Source of the DNA: Parelaphostrongylus tenuis
Lineage: Eukaryota; Nematoda; Chromadorea; Rhabditida; Metastrongylidae
Direction of reading: 5' to 3'
NCBI GenBank assembly: GCA_019055375.1
Contig: JAHQIW010005325.1
Coordinates: 62,001 to 126,000 of the forward strand
Length of the DNA: 64,000 nt
A model generated the notes under the pieces. It was not told where the DNA came from and did no database searches. It saw only the letters and a program-made list of their open reading frames with translations. Both the position numbers and the translations under genes were made by a program. Positions 25,811 to 36,800 of the stretch are shown here, piece by piece; the first letter of the stretch is position 1; every line of letters starts with the position of its first letter.

Positions 25811-26158
25811 TCTGGTTTAGGAAAATCATAGGAAGTAATACTAACGAAGAAAGAAATGTCTCCCACCTTCGGGATAGTTAGTGTTAGCTCCGTGTTTGAA
25901 CTTCACCCGGGTTCTGTTTGTAGTTATAAAGTGACAATTAGATGATCGGGACACTTCATTGTCACAAAGGTTCGACATATTATCAAATAGATTTCCAAAG
26001 GCATTTTCAGTAGGAAATACGCCAATAGTTTCTAAGAATTCGCATTCAGTAAAAGCTACAAAAAATAATTTACTTCCAACTCTTACTTCCCATTTGTGTG
26101 GTACACTTCGTAAGAGTGAAACCGTCCTTTCCCACTCATCATTTCCCCGACCGCCACT

Positions 26159-26815
26159 AATATTTGTCTTTCCGCATCAATTCCCAAACATGCGGTGTGC
26201 GCAGTTCGCAAAAGCTGATTGGTTTCTTGTGCCTGAGCGTTACGTCGCTTCGAAAATCTACCGTGTCACAAAGATTAGGGGCTAGATTCTGAGTGAAGAC
26301 CCAGTTGTTCCGTGGCACAAAAGTACCCGACTCCTCTTTGCATCCGTGAACTAGAAGTAACTCATGGAAGTTAACGAGGTCTATGTTTGAGAAAATGATG
26401 AGTCTGTCATTATCTAAAGAAAGATTAGGAGCTTCAGGAGCTTCAAACTTTTGTTTGAACGTGTTAGACGGAAGAACCGAAACAAATAGTGCGGTGGAGG
26501 AATTAGTCTTAGTGATGAAAACGATTTGGTGAAGAACCTTCCTTGATCACTGATCAATTACCTTTTCAACAGTATCTCCTGGGCACAACACAGTACAATA
26601 CTGTGTGGAGTTTCAAAAGTTTCTCTTACCTCGGAGCCTGGAAAAGTAAGATTGGCTAACAATTTGCTCAGTCGATCACTTCCGAAGGCAGAGCTCTGAA
26701 AGTAGTGAAGGCCATGTGATCGAATAGTGAGCAGTGTCGAATATGTCTTTAGAGGCGGTGCACAACCTAACCTTACATTTTCTGATGCTCGAAAGCTTTT
26801 ATTGGAAATATCCAT
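26159..26815 (-). CDS. Unrecognised possible coding fragment(s)
   Basis: On the minus strand, 26536 to 26159 is open for more than 120 codons with no methionine start, and includes DNDRLIIFSNIDLVNFHELL and VHGCKEESGTF. The 85-codon frame upstream (26815-26558) contains an exon-like piece flanked by CTTTCAG and GTAAGA (SSAFGSDRLSKLLANLTFPG). A third frame reads CPGDTVEKVIDQ just before a stop that precedes the open stretch. I recognise no family. It could be exons of a gene or a decayed gene. A duplicate of part of it lies at 26838-27065 with its frame largely kept. Confidence 0.3.
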
Positions 26816-26837
26816 TTAGACTCAATTTACATCACGC

Positions 26838-27065
26838 CCAGAGTTGTTCCGTAGCACAAAATACCCGACTCCTCTTTGCATCCGTTAACTATAAGTAACT
26901 CATGGGAATTAACGAGGCCTATGTGTGAGAAAATGATGAGTCTGTCTTTATTTAAGGAAAAGGTAGGAGCTTCAGAATTTTATTTAAACATGTAAGACGG
27001 AGGAACCGAAACAAATCGTGCGGTGGAGGAATTTGTCTCATTGGTGAGAACGATATCAATTAGAA
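26838..27065 (-). repeat. Direct duplicate of 26290-26525
   Basis: About 225 bases align with 26290-26525 at roughly 85-90 percent by eye, in the same orientation, 550 bases away. Shared text includes ACCCGACTCCTCTTTGCATC and GAAAATGATGAGTCTGTC. On the minus strand the copy keeps the frame (NKDRLIIFSHIGLVNSHELL, NGCKEESGILCYG) but has one stop after PPSYMFK. Confidence 0.85.
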
Positions 27066-27569
27066 GCAGCTGGGGATCAAGGATGTCTCACTTTTATTGT
27101 TGGAATGGGTCGCATGAAATCCTCTTAAGGGCGTCCAACCACAAGGAATACGTAGAGGGCGAGAACGGTGTGAATGTCCAGTGTCAGAATCACTACTATA
27201 AAATGTGCTCGTAATACAGACTAAACGAGGATAATAAAAAGTTATTACTCTTAAAACGGCAGAAAAAAAGTGTTTTTGTATTTCAGAAAGGTTCCAGCTA
27301 CAGGAATTAACTAATAATCGCAAAATTATTGAAAATTATTGATGAAGTCGCATAGCACGATGCAACATGATTTTTCATAAACAGTTGATCGATTTCTCAT
27401 TTTCATCCACTGTTATGATTTTGGGTATTTCATGAAATGAAATAGTTCCCAAGACCAACCACCTGTTAACTCGACATGTTTTAACAATCCCTTATTTTCT
27501 TCTTAAGCCAGACACGAGGCTCTATAACAATATTTATTACCACAGCTGACATATCGGTAGTGTCCACCA

Positions 27570-27645
27570 TCTCGATAGCCTGGAAAGATCAGGTTGTCCA
27601 CAATCCAGTCAGTTAGACACCTCCATTACTTTTTAGAATAATCAC
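27570..27645. repeat. Second copy of the 21970-22050 repeat
   Basis: Shares AAAGATCAGGTTGTCCACAA and the following 40 bases with 21990-22045, with scattered differences. Confidence 0.6.
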
Positions 27646-28139
27646 CGGACCCAATTTCAACGCATCAAGCACGAAATCGACTTTCGACATACTCACCGCT
27701 TTTTATAGGTCTTCCACTTAATTATTCAAATGAAGACCACTCGGCAGATATCACATGAGACTCACAATGTACCGCAATCATCAAAACACCTGTCTTTTAT
27801 ACTGATTAATATTAGGAATGATTGCGAAGCATTCTTTCCTTCGATTCATAGCTGGATTGGTGTATTGATCCAAGACGATTCTGGAATTTTTTGCGCTGAT
27901 TTTTATGTTCCTGCACAAGAATGGTGATTGCTAAGTCGAAATTCACTCCGCTAGGCATTTGTGTCCTATGCGTATTGAAATACCTATTTGTCTCCAACTA
28001 TATTTCCGAACTTGATCCAAAAATAAAGATCTATTTTTTCAAGTTATCGAAAGTATCAAATAACATAATTGAAGTACTCTCCGTCTGCCTACATGTAATT
28101 CTGCCAACGCTCCGGAAACAGATCAGTTTGCGCTCATAA

Positions 28140-28400
28140 AACTTATTATTCTTCGATGTAAACCAACCAGTCAATTCTCGACGTAAATAATTGATGTCTC
28201 GATACTTCTTCTAGTCCAACCAGTGCTCCAATGATCTAAAGAGATGGAAATCGGAAAGAGACAGATCTGGCGAATACGGCGGATGATCCAAGTTATCTCA
28301 GCCCAGATCGGTCAATTTCTTCCTTGTTTACTTGGAAACGTATGGCTTTGCATTGTCCTGAAGCAAAATGACTTGGCGACGGCGGTCGCGTAGTATTGTT
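28140..28400 (-). mobile_element. Mariner transposase catalytic-core remnant
   Basis: The minus strand encodes VILLQDNAKPYVSK, a stop, then TRKKLTDLG, a stop, and DHPPYSPDLSLSDFHLFRSL followed by EHWLD. These are the second and third catalytic Asp regions of mariner (LQDNA, PYSPDL..SDYHLF). Three in-frame stops show it is inactive. Some decayed sequence up to about 28700 may belong to it. Confidence 0.85.
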
Positions 28401-28699
28401 TGATTGCAACGGCCCAGTTGCTCATCATTGTTGGACAAGTATGTGCAAAAATATACCAAACGATGCGCAATAAAACTCTGCACAAAATAGGTAGAAGAAA
28501 AATACGTTTTTGTGGGGAAATTTTTATTTTCTGGATCAAGTTCGGAAAATTAGTTGGAGATCTAATAGACGACCGTCATCAAGAATTATGAGGCTTCAGC
28601 ACATTTCCCACCCTCTGTTTTTGCGGCGAGATCGACTTCCATGTGCTTTGAGTATGGTGGCATCCTTTGGACCCGATTCTGTGATGTGCAGTTGTTTCT

Positions 28700-30290
28700 A
28701 GCTGCAAACAAAACTATGGCCATATTCTTCATAGACTTCTTTGAGTCAAGAGAAAATTTGGATGCAGTCTATAAGACAGAATACTACGCTGAATCGTGGA
28801 TTGTACCCTGAGTGCGTTTTATCCAAAATCCTTGAGTGCGCATAAATACAATCTTCCAAACTTAGGGTACACAAGAAGAACATATCAGGCCATTTTTCTG
28901 GTACTTTCTGGCAAATGTGATTGTTGAAACTTTCTTCATTAGCATGCGATTTTTTCCTTCTGAAGCTACGATGTCGCATGGAGTGCTAAAAGTGCCTGTT
29001 GTTTGGGAGCTCTAAGGAAGCAGATTGTAAAGTCATGTGGTTTTGAAGTTGTACTCTTCTTCATGCTCTCAAATTGCGAATTCCATTGCACATGATACTA
29101 GTAAGAGGAACTGTTGCGGTTTTTGCTTCAGCAAGGACTTCAGAGTCCTAGATTTGATTGTAAAACGAAAAAGATTGGTGTAAATTATCCCTTCAATAGT
29201 TCTTTATTTAAAGCTAATAGTTGCCCCGTATTCATTCATCAAGGTTGCCAAAGGATTATTATAGTAGGGTAGTACCCGATGGCATTTTTTAAACTGCTTT
29301 TTTTTTGTTTCGCTTCCAGTGTCGTGTGCATGAGTAGTTCTAGGTTCTCATCATTCAAGAAACTCGTTTGGCAGTGAATCTCTCCTCTAAGCTTTTCATG
29401 AAGAACTTTCTCTATCAAATCGACGGTGTTTCTGCTGCTCACTTGATATCCTGAGGAATGTGACAACTAACGACGGTTATCCTTTTTGGTACTTTCGTAT
29501 ATTTGGCGATGTCTGCGATTTTTGATCGTTAAAGTAGGTTGAAAACTCAGATCCCCTCTCTCATTTAAGTAAAACGAGATGCTTGAAGCATCGACTGCGC
29601 GTGCAATAACCCCTAATGATTTGTCATCTGCTTACATAGCGGCCAAGTTTCTGATGCGCATGCTGCGGCGGGGATAATCGTTGCATCAGAAATATGGGCA
29701 CAGTGTCGGGCATTCTGTGTTTTCCTCATTAAAAATCTCGATGCTATTAAACGCTTTCTGCGACATCAGTTAGACAGAACCTTTAATTCACTGAGATGTG
29801 GTCTAATTCGTTGTAGTTATCTCCATTGGTATGCTCTCACGTCTACCGTTGACAGAAGTTGACATATTTGTGGAATTAAGAGTTACCATGAATAGTGTTG
29901 GCCTTCATAATATACAAAAGGAGACGTTCATACTGTTTGTTCTACTCTAATCCGTGATTCCCTATGTGACGTTATGTTCCGAGTGTTGCGGTCAGACCTT
30001 CAGTGATGACCTTGAATAATGTATGGTTTCCTTTGTAGACCTTTTCTGTGCCCCCCATAGAACACTTCGACTTCGCTTTCTTATGGCTTAATGTAGGTCC
30101 GTAACCGATAAAAATGCTAAGAGTAGTATGGATGCACATCATCCAACTGGAAAATCTGATTAAAAGTGTTAATTGTCTGAACGAATTGATATACAGGGCA
30201 GATAGTGTGAAGAAGACAGCCCCGTTTAGGTGACTCTTTGCTTCTCGCATGTTCTGGCGAACGGTTCCCTGGTGCCACAAACGGCAGGAA
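28700..30290. other. Intergenic, nothing recognised
   Basis: Includes a 75-codon minus-strand frame (29239-29466) and a 110-codon minus-strand frame (29972-30304), neither like a known protein to me. The latter runs into the SINE at 30300. Confidence 0.4.
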
Positions 30291-30299
30291 AGGATGAAG

Positions 30300-30490
30300 G
30301 ACAAGGCTCTCAGTGTTGCCCAATCCCTGAGGGATACGTCATGCGTTCATCTTCATCAAGCATCGTTTAAAGTTATTGAACGCATATTTCGCCTTTACAA
30401 TGACGTTCGCTGGCCTACCGATATACAATTTATTAGACTTAAAGATCAGGCGCTGCGTAGAGCACCTCTAACCATTACGCCACACTCGTA
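30300..30490 (-). repeat. SINE family A, internally deleted copy
   Basis: The tail end (GCTCTCAG...CCAATCCCTGAGGGAT) is at 30300 and the tRNA-like head (RC of GTAGAGCACCTCTAACCATTACGCC) ends near 30490. The middle, including the TCACCAAGCCATCC block, is missing. Confidence 0.7.
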
Positions 30491-30664
30491 CTCTTAAACG
30501 ACATATGATTGTAGCTTACTATTTCTATTATCGTTGTTATTGCTGTTATTATTATCATAACCAAATACTAGTTATATTTGTTACCAGTTGTTCATCATAT
30601 CAAATTATTCACGTCGTTTTTATGTTCGTTACTGATTATTCTAAATTGTTATGGCATCCTCACC

Positions 30665-30815
30665 TACGTTAACGATCGAAAATCAGAGACGCCATTCTAC
30701 ACGTCAGGATAGAAAAAAGGTGCGGACATGTGATACGCTTCAACGACGACCGATGGACGAGAGCCGTAACCGACTAGATTCCTCGGGATATCAAGCGCTC
30801 TACAGGGAGACCATT
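30665..30815 (+). mobile_element. RTE C-terminal fragment, 150 bp
   Basis: Matches 54222-54373 at high identity (AACGATCGAAAATCAGAGAC, CAACGACGACCGATGGACGA, TCCTCGGGATATCAAGCGCT). It corresponds to the segment ending DDRWTRAVTDWIPRD of the reverse-transcriptase protein but is frameshifted. Confidence 0.85.
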
Positions 30816-30899
30816 ATTGGAAGTATTTTTCCGTTATCCGCACTGTCGACAAAAGCAATCATTTCTTCAAAATTATAAAGAGGGTAATCAGCGTCATAT

Positions 30900-32250
30900 A
30901 CGAAGCAACCGCACAAGAGAATGTGCCACTAGCACCAACTGGCATTCCGGCTCTGACGACTACCGCTAGTAGCGCGGCTATCTTTATCCACACGGCCATG
31001 GCCGCTATCAACTCCGCGCTCATGGTTCATCGACGACCCACATGAATAGCTCACGATCTTGAGAATGATCCATCGCTCATTTGTAGTCTTCTCACGCATT
31101 TCTCGTTACCGTATCTTATGCGTTGCTTATTACCGTTCTTCTTCACCAACGTTTCCCACTCTTATCACATAAGCCCCACATATCATTTCTCACAGTAATC
31201 TTATCATTCTTAACAGTAGCACAGCCATTTAACCGTCACTCTAACTTTATTACAGTTTCTTACCGCTATCATTCGTTCAGGCGCGTATTGTCGTCTTTGT
31301 CGCTATTTTTGTCGCGATTCGTCGTTTTGATGATGTTGTTATATGCATAAAGGTTTAATTACCCAAGTATCATGTCCAAGCCGTAGAAAAATCCGGTGTG
31401 ATCGCCACTCTGCCACGGCACGCACCCTATTTCGACGTCTTGGAAAAACGCGTTTTCTGCCAATTGTCAAGGTTTTTAGTGGTTATTCTATAGCTAGAAT
31501 CATGAGGATTCTAACGGTGTACTATATTTTTTTTTTGAATGGCCGTTTTATTGCGCCATTATAGTTGAAATAAAATTATTTTTCATACTCAAGCATTTTC
31601 CATCGAACAGAACTTTCCCCTTAGAAAATCAGTAATCATTCGATATCTTAAATCTCGACGATTTCAATCATATACTTGATATTTGAAAAAACCTTTTCCA
31701 GTGCTCAGTAGCAGACAAAAGGAAGTAGGGTTTTACAAATAACGTTATACTGCAGAAAATTCGGTGACTTCCTGCCCATGTTGCAAATTGCCGGCCACAT
31801 ACCGGGCAGAGAGCAAGCGCCAAGTGCAAAAATTCTTCATATGGCTGCTAGAGCGCATTTAAAAGCCGTTTCCAAGAACCAAACACACCATTAAAACCTT
31901 CGACATTCAAACTATTGAATGATCACCTCTAACCGTGCCTGATGAAATCAAATGCATGACGCATTCCTCAAGGCTTGATCAACGGCAACAACTCTATCCT
32001 TTCATCCAGCTTTCGTCAATGATAATGAGTGCGTATTCGAGACATTTGAGTTTTTATAAACTAAAAGATGAACAAACTAGTGTAGAGTACATTTGGACAT
32101 GACCTGTTGGGATAAAAAATTACTTGTTGATATGACATATATCTAATATATTTCAGCGTGATTGGGTTCAATACCGATGTTAGTTTTTCAGGACAAACAT
32201 AGACGGTTGGTTGCTGACAATTCGATACAACTGTGTCGATGAAAGAGTGA
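30900..32250. other. Intergenic, decayed repeats only
   Basis: Contains a TAATCATTCGATATCTTAAA-type motif at 31628 and text near 31740-31900 resembling the interior of family D elements (compare 47570-47620). No gene seen. Confidence 0.4.
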
Positions 32251-32257
32251 TGGCAGA

Positions 32258-32415
32258 ATGAGGGCCGGTAGTGTAATAGCTGGCACGCGCCTCCGGAAAA
32301 GGTTGAATGCGGGTTCGAATCCCACCGAAGTTAAACGTTTTGCATATCACTCAACATTATTAGATATATATTTGTGACATCATATGACCGCTAAAAGCAG
32401 TTGAATAAAAATAAT
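32258..32415 (+). repeat. tRNA-like SINE (family B, copy 1)
   Basis: The head has an A-box-like GGTAGTGTAATAGCTGG and a good B box GGGTTCGAATCCC, followed by a body with TTTTGCATATCACTCAACAT and an end GCTAAAAGCAGTTGAATAAA. Bodies at 34870-34975 and 36650-36740 align with it. Confidence 0.65.
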
Positions 32416-33022
32416 CTTGGTTGAAAAGTTAGAATTTGTTCAACTAAGCAACATACAATGTCAACGGTACATAAGTTCCCCTATGCCTTGTTTATAGAAG
32501 CGTTGTTTCAATTTATAACTATCGAGTTTTTAATGAATGGTTCGTCTCCTTCACCTCGAAGCAGACTTCGTGAATTTTTCGCTGATAGCACAGTATTTTC
32601 TGCTCTTGAATTTGCTTGTGAAAAGCTATGACAGCAGACCAGTTAAATGCCGTCTGGAACGATGTGAATGAAATCCGCCCCTTTGACGTGAAAGGGCTAG
32701 AGCTGCTTCTACGAGGAGCTGTTATGTTAACGATAGAAGGAAAACATTACTTTGTATAGGTCTGAAATGTTCCAATTTTGTGTTGTTGTCGGAGAGATAT
32801 CTTGTTCATAGATCTTCCTATCAATCCTTGTCATATTATGATCTGAATATGATTCAGGTTAAGGCAGGGTCGTTGTCTTATGCCAAAGCATTTAAGCAAC
32901 CGAAGCAGAAAAAACGATAGGGGGATGGCATTGTGCGCCACCAAGAACTGGCTTTTAAATTCGTTCAATTGCTATCATCTTGAACTGTACGCCAGCGGCA
33001 GCTTTCGGCGTCATGGAATATT

Positions 33023-33388
33023 TCACAAGCTTAACACTCCTGTAGAGGCGGAGGCGCAGTGGTTGGCGACGCATGTATCACGAAGCAACGCGTTGATTTG
33101 ATCTTTTCCCCAGCACTTTTCTGCACACCGAGTGTTACCACGTAGCAAAATTGCAATGTTCGTGCCATTTTCGTTTTCTAATACGATCTTTGCAATGAGA
33201 TTGCACGATCTCCGTGTAGTTAATAGCGCATTTTCTTGCAAACATTTTCGTATAAAACTTGTCTGAACTCGCTTCAAAACACAGCTCGCTCCGAAATCCA
33301 TTAATCCTGCGCGCGCCTTCACTAGCATTTTCCCTACGCGCCATTCGTGCGTGAGTGGCAAACGAATTCGTTCCCACGACAGCTCCAT
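33023..33388 (-). CDS. Unrecognised overlapping frames just downstream of the importin gene
   Basis: Two overlapping minus-strand frames of 121 codons (33388-33023) and 80 codons (33377-33135) cover the same GC-richer patch. Neither resembles a family I know; the second reads MARRENASEGARRI near its start. The patch begins about 250 bases past the importin polyadenylation signal, the spacing of a downstream operon gene, but no convincing acceptor precedes either start. Possibly spurious. Confidence 0.2.
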   Translation of the reverse strand: MELSWERIRLPLTHEWRVGKMLVKARAGLMDFGASCVLKRVQTSFIRKCLQENALLTTRRSCNLIAKIVLENENGTNIAILLRGNTRCAEKCWGKDQINALLRDTCVANHCASASTGVLSL

Positions 33389-33640
33389 CTCAAAGCAAGT
33401 ATAGGGAAACTTCTGTTCGCAAGAAAATGCCTAATTGAATGGTATCAAAACTGAGCAATTCAGTTTTGTTAAGAAATCTGCGAAATTTCCGCAAATAGCG
33501 ATTTTCGAGTACAAAAGTCGTTATCTTTAAAGTCCTATAAAAACTATCATACGAGATATTTTGTAAATAAAAACCATACAAATAAGTAGAGTTTTTAACG
33601 CGCTTTAAAAAAGAAAGCGAAGAAGAAGAATTCGCATATC

Positions 33641-33646
33641 TTTATT
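33641..33646 (-). terminator. Polyadenylation signal of the importin gene
   Basis: AATAAA on the minus strand, 188 bases beyond the importin stop codon. It is the likeliest signal in this stretch by position; other weak variants may exist. Confidence 0.5.
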
Positions 33647-33833
33647 TTTGCTATCATAACAGCAAAACAAAAACGGTGGAGTGATCTTTGTACACCTAAA
33701 ATAATCCCTTTGTCAAAAATTTTAGAAAACGAAGAGAACAGAAGGCACAATGGTGTTTGTCGTAGCTGTACGAGAATGAGAGACAAACATTATTTCATTG
33801 TCCTCTCTTACACTTCGAGAAACATAGAGCAAT

Positions 33834-36800
33834 TCAGCTATTGAAGTTAAAACTTTCGGGCACAACTGCAGCAGCATCAAAATTGTAACCACCGGCTTCT
33901 TCTACTTGCTTTGACTCTTCAGACTTTGCATGTTGTTCGCATTCCTTAAACACGTAATCTCTGGTACAAATCAACAGATGGAGTTAAATGAAAAACTCAT
34001 ATGCCCACTTTGATGAGATTCTGGAGGGACTGGGCTACATTAGGGCTCAAATTGCCAACCATTTTAAGGAAGAGTTCCGGCTCGTTCCGTTCAAATTCTG
34101 GAAAAATTTCGGTTAGAGAAAGATGAGAAAATGGGTGTATAAACAGAACGGATATGCCTCACCTTCCATCGTTCGTTTGAAAAACACGAATACATCCTGT
34201 CCCTTTTCGCCATCAAATTTCGTAGTGAATGCCTCACTTTCAGTCTCCTGTGGGAAATTTACATAAAAATTTGGACCTTTTTCATACATTACAAAGTCTA
34301 GGGTGAAGTATAAGATTTTGAACGTAGATGCAATATTCCACATTTATAAATGCGGTATCTCGACATCTCATGTATGTGCATGCGCAGACTTCAGGATAAT
34401 GTCGTCTGAAGTAGTTCTGATCTCATTTCTAGAGCTATCTTCTTACCATGTAAGTTATTTTGGTGTTTACAGAGATTGACACTGACAGGGCTGATTATCA
34501 AAGCAAACGAGGCAATGTTGCGAAACTGCTATTTTGCTCAGATGCAGTTCTTCCGTAAGTTATCGAAGGTATTGAACCACAAGCTATTTTTAGGATTCAT
34601 TTCCTAATGATTTACAATAATCCTTGGTTGGTCGAAATGACACTCTCTGAGAACAAGAAAATCGCATCGCCTTAGTTCATGAGCTCAGAGATGTAAATAA
34701 GAGGGAACGAGCCAGAATTGTTATCATCACAACATAGACGAGAGATATTCACTTCATAAAACAACGTTATACGTTGTTCGCCAAACTTACTCCAGGAAAG
34801 AGAACAAATAGTCGCAGAAAATGAAATCAAAAGCAATGTGCATATAATGGCAGATACTTTTACTCTAAACTAGACACCCCTAGAAAGGATGAAATTTTGC
34901 ATATACTCAACATTGTTGGAGTGATAATTATAACATCATACCACTGCTAAAAAGTGGTTAAATGGAAAAAAATCTTCTAGATTAAATGTAATATTGATGA
35001 AACAACTAACTTCGAAAAACGACGACTCGATGGCGCTGTCCGAATTTTCATCCTCATCGTCGTTAAGAGGCCCACCCTTCACATATGAATCCATGTAATC
35101 CAAAGTCATCTTGAACATTTAACATAAGTAAAAGTGAATAATGTGGAGGGCTTTGAGAACTTAACTTGAAGCGCGTTGGTCATGAAACTTTGTTCATTTT
35201 CCAAGAGTTGTTAACCCCACGTATGCAAAACAAGACTCGTTTGGCAATAAATTCATGCATGACAAATCATCTACGGAGAAGCTTATTTCCACGATCTTCA
35301 TGGAGCCGTCTACTCGGTAACCCTCATTTTTTAACATCGCGTGGAATCGCTCTCTAAGCGGTAGTTCCATTTAAGAATTACTATATTTCTATTCGAGCTG
35401 ATTTGACATTGCATACATATACGCTATGTCGTCGACGTATATCAGAACTACAGAGGCAGTTCCTCTCTTGTATGATGCGGAATACTGTATTGCTCCCCAG
35501 GAGTGCTAAGCGACCTTTCATCACGAAGCGTCCAAGTTCCACAGGCCTACAATGAGGCGGTAAGAGTCGAAGATCGCGAAAACAAACACAGAGCATTATC
35601 TTTAGATCGTTTCTACAGCTAAGCCATTGTGATTTTTGTTCTCCAGAACAAAATCTACATAGCTACGCACCAATCCGATGATCGCCGCCCGGTGCACAAA
35701 CGTGACATTATGGTAGATATGTTGATTTCCGTGAAAAACCAATCATATGCTGTACGGAAAAAGATATAAAATGTCACACGTTGGATATCGTTAGCAAGTA
35801 CTTCGTGTAGTTGTAAAGGTAGCCGTACACAAGTTTTTCCGTAGTCGTAAAATTGTCAAATTTAACTTTATTGTGTCTAAGATATTATTGTTAAAGGAAT
35901 GAAATTCTGATTATGAAGTCATAGTCAGGGTGGCCTTAACAGTTGGAAGCATCCGTGATCCTTTTTCATAATTTGAGTGAACATAACTTTTCATTTCTAT
36001 GAACGCTGGCATTTTCCAATACTTCGATGAAATTTATAACTATGTACGGATGATCCACCAAACTAAACCTTTTTCAAAACTTATTAGTGTGGTTGTCTCC
36101 AGCGCAGTAATCTTGACCCAGTTGAAAGCGATCTCGGAAGATAGCTTTTCGACGACGGCAGACCAATTGCTCAGAGATACTCGCGTCCCGAATTTTCGAT
36201 TACTACAAACCTTGCACTGTCACAAATAACATCTCTGAAGGCATGCTGGCGAAATGTGGCGAAATATTCTCCAAAATTGTACGTAAACTCGTTGAGACAT
36301 CAAACTGCAAGGTTCTTCCCAGCAAAATATGTAGGAATTGGAGGAGAACTGTTTCCAACAATATACCCATCTTCACTGATTCAACGTTTTAGGAGGTCGG
36401 CATGGCTGCCGAAGAGATTCGAGTTTCAGAAGCAGACAATTTTACTCATTGCGATGGGGAGCAAGCCCCGGCGAGTTCGGGTGCTCTGTTCTTCGCAACC
36501 ACTGCAGATACAACCCAAAGTTCATACTTGCAATTTCATCTATAAACTCGATGCTTTATATTGCAGAAAGCGATAGTGGAACCACACCTCTGGTGGTATA
36601 GTGGTAGCATGCATCCCCAGTATGGATGAAACCCGGATTCCACTCTCAAACGTGGTTTCAAATTTTGCGTATCGCTTAACATACTTAACCTTACATAATC
36701 AATTACAACAACATAAAACTGCTTAAAAACAGTAAAATACTTCGCAAACCTCATCGATCTCGTCTTCATCGTCAGAGAGATGCTCGGGTTCATGAACTTT

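Noticed and set aside
5600..33600. Search for CRISPR-like regularly spaced repeats, rRNA or intact tRNA genes
   Set aside because: The repeats present are dispersed, variable and irregularly spaced; tRNA-like segments are SINE heads; no rRNA-like sequence was seen.
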